Shown piece after piece: positions 1 through 5,645 of a stretch of 35,192 nt of DNA (within the stretch, counting starts at the first letter, position 1; each line of letters opens with the position of its first letter). Below the pieces are notes generated by a model, which saw only the letters and a program-made list of their open reading frames with translations, searched no databases and was not told where the DNA came from. A program made the translations under genes and the position numbers. This DNA is from Paracoccaceae bacterium (GTDB lineage Bacteria > Pseudomonadota > Alphaproteobacteria > Rhodobacterales > Rhodobacteraceae). Location of the stretch: positions 1 through 35,192 of the forward strand of contig JALWPC010000636.1 in the NCBI GenBank assembly GCA_026995265.1. The letters run 5' to 3'.

Positions 1-127
1 TTGACCATGGGTTTGGTTGTGTTGATTATAAAATTGGCAAATATGGCCCATTTGTGCCCGGCTTTGGCGAGCCGGATGGGCGCTATTATTTTGATAGCGA
101 AGCGCTTGCCACCGCCGCTAAAAAATT
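1..127. repeat. Left copy of 127-bp terminal repeat
   Basis: These 127 bases are identical to 35066-35192. A coding sequence reads through the join without interruption, so the two ends are one locus on a circle. A length of exactly 127 equals a common maximum assembly k-mer, so this is more likely an assembly overlap of a circular or circularly permuted genome than a physical direct terminal repeat. Confidence 0.95.
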
Positions 128-140
128 ACTGAAACTTTAA
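3..140 (+). CDS. 3' part of junction-spanning hypothetical gene
   Basis: This is the C-terminal part of the 156-residue protein that starts at 34735, with the stop TAA at 138-140. The reading frame entering at base 3 is the frame leaving the right end through the shared 127 bp. The tail is rich in aromatic and glycine residues (YGPFVPGFGEPDGRYYFD) and ends with a lysine-rich helix. I do not recognise the family. It is the first gene of a short rightward block with 354-802. Confidence 0.75.
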   Translation, partial: DHGFGCVDYKIGKYGPFVPGFGEPDGRYYFDSEALATAAKKLLKL

Positions 141-146
141 TCCGAG

Positions 147-164
147 TAGGGGCGACGGCCCCTA
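147..164. other. Hairpin after the junction-spanning gene
   Basis: A perfect 7-bp stem (TAGGGGC / GCCCCTA) with a GACG tetraloop begins seven bases after the stop codon at 138-140. No T-run follows on either strand, so it is a weak terminator candidate or an mRNA-stabilising hairpin. The rest of 165-342 holds no gene I can support. It contains one TTGGCC motif (about 319-324) like those in the 5.6-kb control region. Confidence 0.4.
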
Positions 165-353
165 GTAAAACTTGGTGAACCCTACCAAGCGGAGAAACAG
201 GGCAAGACAGGCAATCGGTTCGGGCGGGCTTCGTTTCCGCTCAGCAAAATGGGAATCGACGAATTCGATCGTTGGCGGGAAAACCGCTAGGCTTTGCAAG
301 GCCGGTCCTATAGCGCCGGTTGGCCTGTCACCAAAACCAAATAGGAGATGAAA

Positions 354-590
354 ATGACCAATAACAAACAAATGACCCATGAATGCAGGGTGGTTATGAA
401 GCGGCGAAATGGCGATATAGTGAGGGTGATGATCGTCGAGTGCTTGGAGAGCGCGACCACGGCGCAGGCAGAAAAACATTACAGCGACTTCGCCAAGATT
501 TTTTGTGGCCGCGAGCAAATAGCACGCGTTGAGTGCGAAATACGCCCCAAGGGCACGCATTGGGACGACCCGAGCAGGGCAACCGCATGA
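354..590 (+). CDS. Hypothetical protein, 78 aa
   Basis: I chose the ATG at 354 over the in-frame ATG at 348 because AGGAG (343-347) lies 6 bases before 354 but abuts 348. The protein is small, with mixed charge and two central cysteines (VECLES, IFCGRE). No family is recognised. Its stop overlaps the start of the next gene in an ATGA junction, so the two are translationally coupled. The upstream 200 bp is the likely site of a promoter or of read-through from the junction-spanning gene. Confidence 0.65.
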   Translation: MTNNKQMTHECRVVMKRRNGDIVRVMIVECLESATTAQAEKHYSDFAKIFCGREQIARVECEIRPKGTHWDDPSRATA

Positions 591-802
591 CCCCCGCTAG
601 GATGACACCCGAAATGATGGAGAAATCCCGCGAGCGCCTTGGCCTTGGGGCCGAGGCTTTCGCGCGGATGCTGGCCGTCAGCTACCAAACTTATTATAGC
701 TGGAAATCTGGCAGAACGCAAATCCCCGTGCGAATCCAGCGGCTTATCTATCTTGCCGAGCGGGCAGACCCGCGCCTTGTGGCTAGTTGGTCCGCGAAAT
801 AA
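587..802 (+). CDS. Small helix-turn-helix DNA-binding protein, 71 aa
   Basis: It starts at the ATG overlapping the upstream stop (ATGA). Residues from about 8 on (EMMEKSRERLGLGAEAFAR, then SYQTYYSWKSGR) read as a Cro/XRE-type HTH: a helix, the scaffold residues LGLGAEAFARMLAVS, and a recognition helix QTYYSWKSGR. It is probably a transcription regulator of the phage switch or of this rightward block. Its last 20 bases overlap, convergently, the end of the leftward operon gene at 783-1250. The target operator is unknown. The TTGGCC repeats at 5.6 kb are a candidate, which is inference only. Confidence 0.75.
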   Translation: MTPARMTPEMMEKSRERLGLGAEAFARMLAVSYQTYYSWKSGRTQIPVRIQRLIYLAERADPRLVASWSAK

Positions 803-1250
803 TCCCCGCCTCTATCCGGTCCATCGCCCGCGCTTTAACTCGCCGCACCGTAGTGTGCGAACGGCGCTGAATGTCGCCAACCCGCCGCGATGATAGCCCC
901 TTCGCCAGCAAAACCAACGTGCAGCGGTCGCATGTGCAATGTTTCCGGCGGTGCCGGTAGTTAATCGCGTAGCGGAACCATGTCATAACCTCGCTGTGGC
1001 GGTCGAGTGCGTCCGCCGTGGGCTGATGGCGGGGGCGTTTCTCGGTTTCCTCGCCGACCCCAACCTCGCCAACATGCTCGTGAAAATAGTCCGGCCCGTG
1101 CTGGCGCCGGACCTTGGGCCACGGGTTGCGCAAAAAACGCTCGGTTTCCATACATTCCCGCAACAGCCACCAGATGCAATCTTGCGGCGTGTGTGGCTTG
1201 CCCTCTAGGGCAAGCCTTGACCGGGCGTAGTCCATGCAGGCGTTAATCAT
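783..1250 (-). CDS. DUF6362-like HTH protein, 155 aa
   Basis: This is the last gene of the leftward operon. Its ATG follows directly on the stop of the upstream gene (TAAATG). Residues 75-100 (PTADALDRHSEVMTWFRY) followed by a C-terminal HTH-like segment (LSSRRVGDIQRRSHTTVRRV) resemble the DUF6362 layout found in alphaproteobacterial phages. DNA binding is likely and the role is unknown. A CTCDRC pair in the middle could bind a metal. I am moderately sure of the family and confident that it is coding. Confidence 0.7.
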   Translation of the reverse strand: MINACMDYARSRLALEGKPHTPQDCIWWLLRECMETERFLRNPWPKVRRQHGPDYFHEHVGEVGVGEETEKRPRHQPTADALDRHSEVMTWFRYAINYRHRRKHCTCDRCTLVLLAKGLSSRRVGDIQRRSHTTVRRVKARAMDRIEAGIISRTN

Positions 1251-1610
1251 TTACGGGCCGTCCAATATTTTCACCGGTGGGCTTTCCTCCCGCAATAGCC
1301 ATGCGCGCCTTTCGGATTCCGCTTCAAGCAACTTTTGGGCCCAGAGCATCCGTTCCCTAACGGCCTGTATTTTTTCATCAAGGGCCGCCGCCGACAGTGA
1401 TCCCGGCACCTCTTCAACAAAACCAACCGCGCAATCGTTGGGGCCGTGGTATGAAAATACAATTTTTCTTGTTTCGCCGCGCATTTCAGACGACGCCGTC
1501 CACCCCGGCATCAGGAATTTATCCACAACATCGCAAAACCCTTCCGGGGGCGCACCGCTTGCTTTGCCGCCCCTGAAAAGGCCAAAAATATCTAGAATTC
1601 TTCTAATCAC
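1251..1610 (-). CDS. Hypothetical protein, 119 aa, GTG start
   Basis: I chose the GTG at 1610. It overlaps the stop of the upstream gene (GTGATTAG) and has AAGGGGCGAG just before it. The longer reading from 1682 would overlap the neighbour by 80 bp and adds an unlikely basic leader. The protein has an N-terminal amphipathic segment (VIRRILDIFGLF), a central beta-rich part and a charged C-terminal helix (EKIQAVRERMLWAQKLLEAE). No family is recognised. Its place just after the replication genes suggests an accessory role in replication. Confidence 0.6.
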   Translation of the reverse strand: MIRRILDIFGLFRGGKASGAPPEGFCDVVDKFLMPGWTASSEMRGETRKIVFSYHGPNDCAVGFVEEVPGSLSAAALDEKIQAVRERMLWAQKLLEAESERRAWLLREESPPVKILDGP

Positions 1611-2061
1611 TTCTCGCCCCTTCCGGTGCCATCCAATTAGCAAGCGCCGCCTGATAGCGCCGCCGGAGGGCTGTTTTTTCATCCAACCGCGCTACCAGTT
1701 CGGCCCACGCCGGAAACCATTTTTGCGTCCGGCCCCAATGTTCTAGAACATCCCGCACGATGTCCGCCGGATAGGCCTGCAAATCGCGGGCGTAAATTTT
1801 AATCGTCGCCTCCATGTCCGGCAATTTCCGGCCCGTGTTGGTCCGGAGCGTCAATTCTCCCAGCCACGCCAACACTTGCCCTCGGTCCGGTCCGGCAAGC
1901 CATGGCCTCAATCTGGCGCTGATCGCGTCCGCCTCGGCCTGATGGCGACATACCGCCCGCCATCCCTCCCATGGCTTTTGGCTCGATTTGTGCAATTTCA
2001 CCTCGGATGAAATCCACGATTCCGGCGGGCTGTTGCCCATTTTTTCCAGCGTTTGGGGCAT
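1603..2061 (-). CDS. Helicase-loader-like replication protein, 152 aa
   Basis: The ATG at 2061 has a very good ribosome binding site (GCGAGGAAAG) inside the upstream initiator gene. The C-terminal half (AYPADIVRDVLEHW, then KWFPAWAELVARLDEK) matches the YPADxVRxxL...FWPxWxEL signature of small phage proteins encoded after initiator-like proteins. By position these are probable helicase loaders, comparable in role to lambda P, but that function is inference. Its first 88 codons overlap the upstream initiator ORF in another frame. The signature lies outside the overlap, so this frame is surely coding. Confidence 0.75.
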   Translation of the reverse strand: MPQTLEKMGNSPPESWISSEVKLHKSSQKPWEGWRAVCRHQAEADAISARLRPWLAGPDRGQVLAWLGELTLRTNTGRKLPDMEATIKIYARDLQAYPADIVRDVLEHWGRTQKWFPAWAELVARLDEKTALRRRYQAALANWMAPEGARSD

Positions 2062-2752
2062 TTTCTTTCCTCGCTTGGTCTAGGTCAATGGCCGTTTTCC
2101 AACATTCCTGATTGAGCCATGTCGCCATCATTTTAGGTCGTTGCCATTGGGCAATTTCCAGATAGTCGCGATAGTTTTCTAGGTTCCGCTCAAACCGTGA
2201 CCGTTCGGCGATTGGTATTTTGGCCAGCTTCGCAAGCACAGATTTACGGCTGCCCCTATTGGCAGGGTGGGGGTAGGCGTCCCAAGCGGCCATGGGCCAG
2301 CTATCAGGTTCTGGGTTTTCCGGTTGGCCTAAAATGTCAAACTGACTATATATATTTCTATTGGGTATGTTCTTTGGGTATGTTCTATTGGGAAGTGACG
2401 CTGGCGTCACATCAGATGTGACGGAGGAATCACATTCGGAAGTGACGCTAGAATCACATTCGACTTCAAACCGAGCCTCTAAATTGACTAGATACGCCTT
2501 GTGGCGGCCCGGCCTCCCCTTAAACGCCTTCTGGCTTTTGACATATCCCCGCTTCTCCAGCACCCCTAACGCCCTGACCACGCTTTCGCGGGCACAGCCT
2601 ATCCGGTCTGCAAGGGTTTGCTGCATTGGCCATGCCGCCTCGCCGGACTTGCCTAGATAGGTTCCAAGCGTCACGAGAACGCGAAACTGAAGATCAGTCA
2701 GGGTTTTGTCGTCAACTGCCGCCGCTGGCGTGATGGAATACCTTGCGCTCAT
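1799..2752 (-). CDS. Winged-helix replication initiator-like protein, 317 aa
   Basis: The start ATG overlaps the stop of the HNH gene (ATGA). Residues 12-75 (TLTDLQFRVLVTLGTYL, then MQQTLADRIGCARESVVRAL) form a winged HTH of the kind at the N-terminus of phage O-type initiators. A low-complexity linker with the repeat ECDSSVTS twice (about 98-113) coincides with a dense DNA repeat array at 2391-2462. A helical domain follows (about 165-225). The last 87 residues are Gly/Arg/Ala-rich and are read out of frame with the loader gene, so the true C-terminus is uncertain. It probably binds the origin inside its own gene and recruits the host helicase through the loader. Confidence 0.75.
   Translation of the reverse strand: MSARYSITPAAAVDDKTLTDLQFRVLVTLGTYLGKSGEAAWPMQQTLADRIGCARESVVRALGVLEKRGYVKSQKAFKGRPGRHKAYLVNLEARFEVECDSSVTSECDSSVTSDVTPASLPNRTYPKNIPNRNIYSQFDILGQPENPEPDSWPMAAWDAYPHPANRGSRKSVLAKLAKIPIAERSRFERNLENYRDYLEIAQWQRPKMMATWLNQECWKTAIDLDQARKENAPNAGKNGQQPAGIVDFIRGEIAQIEPKAMGGMAGGMSPSGRGGRDQRQIEAMACRTGPRASVGVAGRIDAPDQHGPEIAGHGGDD
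2334..2466. repeat. Putative intragenic replication origin (iteron-like array, AT-rich tract, 13-mers)
   Basis: Within the initiator gene, GTGA or TCAC half-sites occur at 2395, 2407, 2418, 2430, 2442 and 2454, alternating in orientation every 11-12 bp. They include a perfect 19-bp palindrome (2405-2423), GTGACGC-TG-GCGTCAC (2395-2410) and two copies of GAATCACATTCG 24 bp apart (2427, 2451). Next to them lie an AT-rich tract (about 2334-2360) and two tandem identical 13-mers TTGGGTATGTTCT (2361-2373, 2374-2386). Iterons plus an AT-rich unwinding element inside an initiator gene is the lambda ori arrangement. Its use as an origin here is inferred. Confidence 0.6.
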
Positions 2753-3306
2753 TTCTGGCTAACCTCCGGTTTCGGCCACCAGCTGTTTTCTGGGCCGGGG
2801 ATTGTTTTCCCCTTTTTGCAATTACATGTCCGACAAACAGTAAAGAGATTATCAATATCGTTGGTACCACCAGCGCAAACAGGCATAAAGTGGTCAATGG
2901 TCTGATTCTCATCCGAACCACACCACACGCACCTAAAGCCGTCTCTCGCGTAAACCTTGATTCTGAGGCTGTTCGGTATTGTCTCGCGAGCGGGCGATTT
3001 GCTCTTAATTGGGACAGGGTCATCAAATAATTCACCCTCAACCCACAGCCAGAAATATCTGTCTGGGCCGCGCTTTGGTATCCTAACTATCAGATTTTGC
3101 TGAGATAAGCTTTTGATAATTGGCTCCAAATCATCAACACAGCACCACGCCCGCCAACTGCCGATATTATCCTCGCTAATCATAAAATATCGGTCCATTG
3201 GGCGCTCATTCCAGCAATAACCGTCGGCGGCTTTTAACAAAAACAGCCTCTCGCTGGGGCAGCTAAGCTCTTGTTGGGCGGCCCAAGCAAACTCTGCTAA
3301 ACTCAT
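2749..3306 (-). CDS. HNH endonuclease with N-terminal winged-helix-like region, 185 aa
   Basis: The start has a strong AGGAGG site. The C-terminal half carries a complete HNH/beta-beta-alpha metal signature: CVWC at 126-129, DH at 138-139, NL at 153-154 and CRTCN at 158-162. The N-terminal 95 residues resemble the small replication-associated domains fused to HNH in phage operons (SLSQQNLIVRIPKRG). It stops in an ATGA overlap with the initiator gene. A nicking role at the nearby origin, recombination or homing are all possible. The operon context favours a replication-linked role over a free-standing homing enzyme. Confidence 0.85.
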   Translation of the reverse strand: MSLAEFAWAAQQELSCPSERLFLLKAADGYCWNERPMDRYFMISEDNIGSWRAWCCVDDLEPIIKSLSQQNLIVRIPKRGPDRYFWLWVEGELFDDPVPIKSKSPARETIPNSLRIKVYARDGFRCVWCGSDENQTIDHFMPVCAGGTNDIDNLFTVCRTCNCKKGKTIPGPENSWWPKPEVSQK

Positions 3307-3434
3307 AACTCCCTCCTAAATTAAGCGCTATGGGGGTAAATTTGGCCCGTCATGCGCGTTTTTCGTTTTAATAGCCCAAGGGGCCGGAATTCATAAACGG
3401 CTATCTGGGTGCTTCTGTGGCGGTTGTGTCGCGC
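3307..3434 (-). other. Short gap with micro-ORFs
   Basis: No gene of normal size fits here. A 15-codon ORF (3391-3438) starts in an ATGA overlap with the stop of the 66-aa gene, and its own stop overlaps a further 8-codon ORF in the same way. These could be coupling peptides that carry ribosomes across the gap, or chance. The Shine-Dalgarno of the HNH gene lies at the end of the gap. Confidence 0.25.
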
Positions 3435-3635
3435 TCATATCGTCCCGCCCCTCTGTTTGCCAGCATAGGGCAGGCGCTTGTGGGCCTTGGCCCTTTCGTC
3501 CTCGCGCTCTACCGCGCGGGCAAGTTCCACCTCCGCGCAAATCTCATGCTCCGGAACGCGGTAAGCTTTGGCCAGTTCAGCCGTGTTGAAGCCCCGCTTT
3601 AGGCCCTCTAGATATTTGCGGCCCATGTAACTCAT
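3435..3635 (-). CDS. Small HTH-like protein, 66 aa
   Basis: The start overlaps the stop of the GcrA-like gene (ATGA). Residues 8-32 (YLEGLKRGFNTAELAKAYRV, then PEHEICAEV) look like a helix-turn-helix of the short phage type, followed by a basic tail (KAHKRLPYAGKQRGG). It is probably a DNA-binding regulator or a replication accessory protein. The family is not recognised. Strict overlap with the gene before it shows membership of the leftward operon. Confidence 0.65.
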   Translation of the reverse strand: MSYMGRKYLEGLKRGFNTAELAKAYRVPEHEICAEVELARAVEREDERAKAHKRLPYAGKQRGGTI

Positions 3636-3901
3636 GCCCGCCTCGCAATCATGGCGCCTGCCGCTATGTCGGCCTCATCATATCCAGTGAATTTTATTTT
3701 TCTGGGCGGTGACGGCTGCCGGTCTTTCAGGCTTAGCAGGTTCCGGCGATCAACGATGCTGGCCACGGCCTCCCTTGTCCGGCGCTTGCCCGTTCGGGTT
3801 GTCAATATGGCCGCAATCTCCCGATAGGTCTTGCCGGTAGGTAGCAAGCGCTTAAGTTCCGCTATATCGCCATCCGTCCATTCCTGCCAATCATTCCTCA
3901 T
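3632..3901 (-). CDS. GcrA-like / SANT-type DNA-binding protein, 89 aa
   Basis: Residues 7-54 (EWTDGDIAELKRLLPTGKTY, then REIAAILT and TREAVASIVDRRNLL) match the N-terminal homeodomain-like part of GcrA: a leading WT, a hydrophobic helix, the G-K/S-turn, IA..L and TR.AV near the recognition helix. GcrA is an alphaproteobacterial cell-cycle regulator that works with sigma70 at methylated promoters. The sigma-binding C-terminal region is absent or replaced by a short basic tail, so this could be a DNA-binding mimic or simply a Myb/SANT-fold phage regulator. It overlaps the nuclease stop by 11 bp. Confidence 0.65.
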   Translation of the reverse strand: MRNDWQEWTDGDIAELKRLLPTGKTYREIAAILTTRTGKRRTREAVASIVDRRNLLSLKDRQPSPPRKIKFTGYDEADIAAGAMIARRA

Positions 3902-4172
3902 GCCGGAGGCCCTTCATAAATTCTGCCACATCCTCAACAGACCGCAATACCTGCATTGGCGACCCTTTCCAGCTGTCCCGAAATTCCACCTGCGCCTTGT
4001 TCAGCTTGGCACCCTCAATTTTAACCTCAACCAAATGCGTTTGGCCACGGTATCCAACGAGCAAATCAACGGGGGTATTCAGCCGCTCAACGCTGGCCCC
4101 ATAGGCCCTAAGCGCATCAACGATTAGTTTCTCGTTCGCGTCACGCTTAGGGTTGTAGCGGTTAAGGCTCAT
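3891..4172 (-). CDS. PD-(D/E)XK (Holliday-junction-resolvase-like) nuclease, 93 aa
   Basis: I chose the ATG at 4172 because it overlaps the stop of the small membrane protein gene (ATGA). The longer reading from 4286 would run antiphase through that gene. The core is NEKLIVDALRAYGASVERL, then PVDLLVGYRGQTHLVEVK: a conserved D and the ExK of a PD-(D/E)XK fold, followed by AQVEFRDSW and QVLRSVEDVAEF. This pattern is common to a compact phage nuclease family found beside replication genes. It probably resolves or trims branched DNA during replication or packaging. No catalytic residue appears to be missing. Confidence 0.75.
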   Translation of the reverse strand: MSLNRYNPKRDANEKLIVDALRAYGASVERLNTPVDLLVGYRGQTHLVEVKIEGAKLNKAQVEFRDSWKGSPMQVLRSVEDVAEFMKGLRHEE

Positions 4173-4330
4173 GCGGCGGCCACATCCCTTATGTTCAATA
4201 AAAAATATAGGACCATAAAAAGGGCCAAGGCCGCCGCCGACCCGTATTTCTTTTTTGACACACGCGCACCAATCATAACCGACCACATAATGGCCACGAC
4301 CAAGGAAATATAATACTCAAAATCACTCAT
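4169..4330 (-). CDS. Small two-helix membrane protein, 53 aa
   Basis: This ORF fits perfectly between its neighbours: its ATG overlaps the stop of the HTH gene and its TGA overlaps the nuclease start, both as ATGA. It has two hydrophobic stretches (YYISLVVAIMWSVMIGA, about 6-22, and AAALALFMVLYFLLNI, about 32-47) separated by a basic turn (RVSKKKYG). It is therefore a small hairpin inner-membrane protein. No family is recognised. A membrane protein in a replication operon could affect host metabolism or exclude competing phage, or it could tether replication. All of these are inference. Confidence 0.65.
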   Translation of the reverse strand: MSDFEYYISLVVAIMWSVMIGARVSKKKYGSAAALALFMVLYFLLNIRDVAAA

Positions 4331-4536
4331 GCGCTCTTTACCAAGCAATACCGCGCCCAGTGCTTTTCGCCGTCGGGGCTTGGCTCGTTCACGGTTTTAA
4401 TATCGTGCCCCTCTTTGCGCAGGTCGTAAATCCTTGCGCCCAATCGGAAGCATCCGAATTTACGCAGTGCGTCAATCGGCGTAATCCCCCTTTTGTGCGT
4501 TTGCAAATATCTTAAAATCTGTTCGGCCTGCGCCAT
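4327..4536 (-). CDS. Phage HTH_39-like helix-turn-helix protein, 69 aa
   Basis: It starts with a good AGGAGG site inside the preceding stop (TAGGAGGGACTTATG). The sequence QILRYLQTHKRGITPIDALR, then FGCFRLGARIYDLRKEGHDI, matches the small phage winged-HTH family with the pattern I..L......G.T...A......RL..RI.DLR..G..I. Such proteins probably bind DNA next to nuclease or replication genes. The molecular role is unknown. The family call is fairly secure from the spacing of GARIYDLRKEG. Confidence 0.75.
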   Translation of the reverse strand: MAQAEQILRYLQTHKRGITPIDALRKFGCFRLGARIYDLRKEGHDIKTVNEPSPDGEKHWARYCLVKSA

Positions 4537-4545
4537 AAGTCCCTC

Positions 4546-4650
4546 CTATTTTAGCTTTTTCATCTCCACCGGATACACCACTAAAATTATTGCCCCGAAC
4601 AGGCAAATATGATAAACAGACGCCAGCACTATCATGGTTTCAAGCGTCAT
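4546..4650 (-). CDS. Small single-helix membrane protein, 34 aa
   Basis: The ORF begins 11 bases inside the end of the DnaA-like gene and ends in the Shine-Dalgarno of the next gene. It has one transmembrane helix (MIVLASVYHICLFGAIILVV, about 6-25) and then a short basic tail (EMKKLK). With the 53-aa gene it makes two small membrane proteins in this operon, separated by one HTH gene. No family is recognised. Tight coupling on both sides is the main argument that it is real. Confidence 0.5.
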   Translation of the reverse strand: MTLETMIVLASVYHICLFGAIILVVYPVEMKKLK

Positions 4651-5311
4651 TCGGAACCCCCATAATTAGGCGCATCAACCCCGCTAATTTTAGAAATCTT
4701 TGCACTTTCCAATGGCCACTGTCGGGCCGGTCGTAATAACCAAGCCCGACTAAATACTGGTCCCGCACCGTGGTGTGGTCGCGGTTCAATGTGTCCGCAA
4801 TCTGGTAATAGGTGGCCCCCATGCGCCTAAGCGTGTCGGTGACGGCCATTCTGGCTACAACAATCTGGTGGCTGCGTGTCCGGCCACGAATGGAGGCCAT
4901 GGGGTAGCCGGTGATTAGTTTGATAGTTTCAAGGGCCGCGCGTTGGGCCTCCCCCAATTTGGCCAATGGAACCATGCGGGCGTTGTAATTTATGCGGGGC
5001 TTGCCGTTGCAGGTAATGGATTCAGGGGATGGCTTGCGGGGGTGGGTGTGGTAGTCCGCCAATTTATCATAGGGGCGGGCGATGTCACCACCGCCCGCCA
5101 GAGGGGGGCCAATTACTGCCTGATAGACCGTCCGCCCCGCCATGGCAGTTTCACGCTTGGCGCATTGGCCCTGTCGCCGCCCCTCAACGGCGCTTAGGAG
5201 GTTGACGGGACGGTAAGGGTGGCCAGCGGTTAATCGGGGAGGAACGCAACCGCTGGCCTCGCCGGACCTTGTGCAGTCAACAAGGAGTGATGGCCCGGCG
5301 AAATCTGTCAT
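4640..5311 (-). CDS. DnaA domain IV-like DNA-binding protein, 223 aa
   Basis: I chose the ATG at 5311, which overlaps the stop of the repressor-like gene. The C-terminal part (about 147-185: SHQIVVARMAVTDTLRRMG, then YYQIADTLNRDHTTVRD) matches the duplex-binding domain of chromosomal DnaA. It includes the signature RDHTTV at 177-182, which reads DnaA boxes. The AAA+ ATPase of DnaA is absent. The first 140 residues have no recognisable domain. Stand-alone domain IV proteins in alphaproteobacterial phages probably bind origin or promoter DnaA boxes, either to use or to block host initiation. Confidence 0.8.
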   Translation of the reverse strand: MTDFAGPSLLVDCTRSGEASGCVPPRLTAGHPYRPVNLLSAVEGRRQGQCAKRETAMAGRTVYQAVIGPPLAGGGDIARPYDKLADYHTHPRKPSPESITCNGKPRINYNARMVPLAKLGEAQRAALETIKLITGYPMASIRGRTRSHQIVVARMAVTDTLRRMGATYYQIADTLNRDHTTVRDQYLVGLGYYDRPDSGHWKVQRFLKLAGLMRLIMGVPNDA

Positions 5312-5526
5312 GCCGCTTTCACTTTCCGCCAAGATTCGGGGGTTTCCCGCTCCATTATCTTAACGGCTTTGGCGTAGGTGTCCATCATAATTGGGCGCCC
5401 GTTTGATAGTCTAGCATAAAGCTTTGGATTATTGAAGTGACGCAAACCCCAGACCGACGGAGCGCATCCAAGGGTTTTGCAGTGGGCCTTAATCTTGGCC
5501 GCCAATTGTTTTGCTGTGTAAATCAT
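5308..5526 (-). CDS. Small repressor-like regulator, 72 aa
   Basis: This is the first gene of the leftward operon. I prefer the ATG at 5526 because the upstream in-frame stretch carries the promoter. The C-terminal part (GLRHFNNPKLYARLSNGRPI, then DTYAKAVKIM) fits the short Cro/XRE-like family of alphaproteobacterial phages with F.NP......L..GR....T...V..FM. Its place next to two divergent promoters makes it the likely repressor or Cro-like switch protein. Promoter spacing puts the transcript start at or next to the ATG, so the mRNA may be leaderless, like lambda cI from PRM. No protease-sensitive or dimerisation domain is present. Confidence 0.7.
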   Translation of the reverse strand: MIYTAKQLAAKIKAHCKTLGCAPSVWGLRHFNNPKLYARLSNGRPIMMDTYAKAVKIMERETPESWRKVKAA

Positions 5527-5533
5527 GCCTTCC

Positions 5534-5562
5534 CCTATATTGGCTGTTGCCCACAATGTCAA
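5534..5562 (-). promoter_or_regulatory. Leftward early promoter
   Basis: Read on the minus strand, a perfect -35 TTGACA (5557-5562) is followed by a 17-bp spacer and a -10 TATAGG (5534-5539). The expected transcript start is about 5527-5526, at the first base of the repressor-like gene. The GGGGAAGG stretch resembling a Shine-Dalgarno overlaps the -10 and would not be transcribed from this start. Confidence 0.65.
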
Positions 5563-5580
5563 TAATATTTTTTTACTAGG

Positions 5581-5613
5581 GGCCAAACTTTTTTCTTGAC
5601 CTTGGCCTTGGCC
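5581..5613. promoter_or_regulatory. TTGGCC half-sites: candidate operators
   Basis: GGCCAA at 5581-5586 is an inverted match to TTGGCC, which occurs twice in tandem at 5602-5613 between the -35 and -10 of the rightward promoter. A related TTGGCTG lies near the leftward -10 (5540-5546). The placement fits repressor operators covering the rightward promoter and flanking the leftward one. The number of sites and the binding protein are inferred. Confidence 0.45.
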
Positions 5614-5624
5614 CAATATATAAG
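5596..5624 (+). promoter_or_regulatory. Rightward early promoter
   Basis: TTGACC (5596-5601), a 17-bp spacer and TATAAG (5619-5624) give a near-consensus sigma70-type promoter, with the start expected near 5631. It drives the operon beginning with the gene at 5646. The transcript start falls just before the GGAGG Shine-Dalgarno of that gene. Confidence 0.7.
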
Positions 5625-5645
5625 GGGTTATCAATGGAGGTTGAT

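Noticed and set aside
1234-1746. 170-codon plus-strand frame opposite replication genes
   Set aside because: It is antisense to two well-supported leftward genes with overlapping starts and has no ribosome site or domain.
2040-2061. Programmed frameshift fusing initiator and loader at an A6 run
   Set aside because: The loader frame is offset by +1, not -1, and the loader has its own ATG with a strong ribosome site.
2391-2462. Short regular repeats considered as a CRISPR array
   Set aside because: Units are about 24 bp without unique spacers, lie within a coding gene and contain inverted half-sites. No cas genes are present.
4173-4286. Longer start (4286) for the PD-(D/E)XK nuclease
   Set aside because: The extension is out of frame with the 53-aa membrane gene, which fits with ATGA overlaps on both sides. 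The family's conserved part begins after 4172.
5527-5634. Longer start (5634) for the repressor-like gene
   Set aside because: The added 36 residues would be encoded by the promoter and operator region and include a near-consensus promoter for the same gene.
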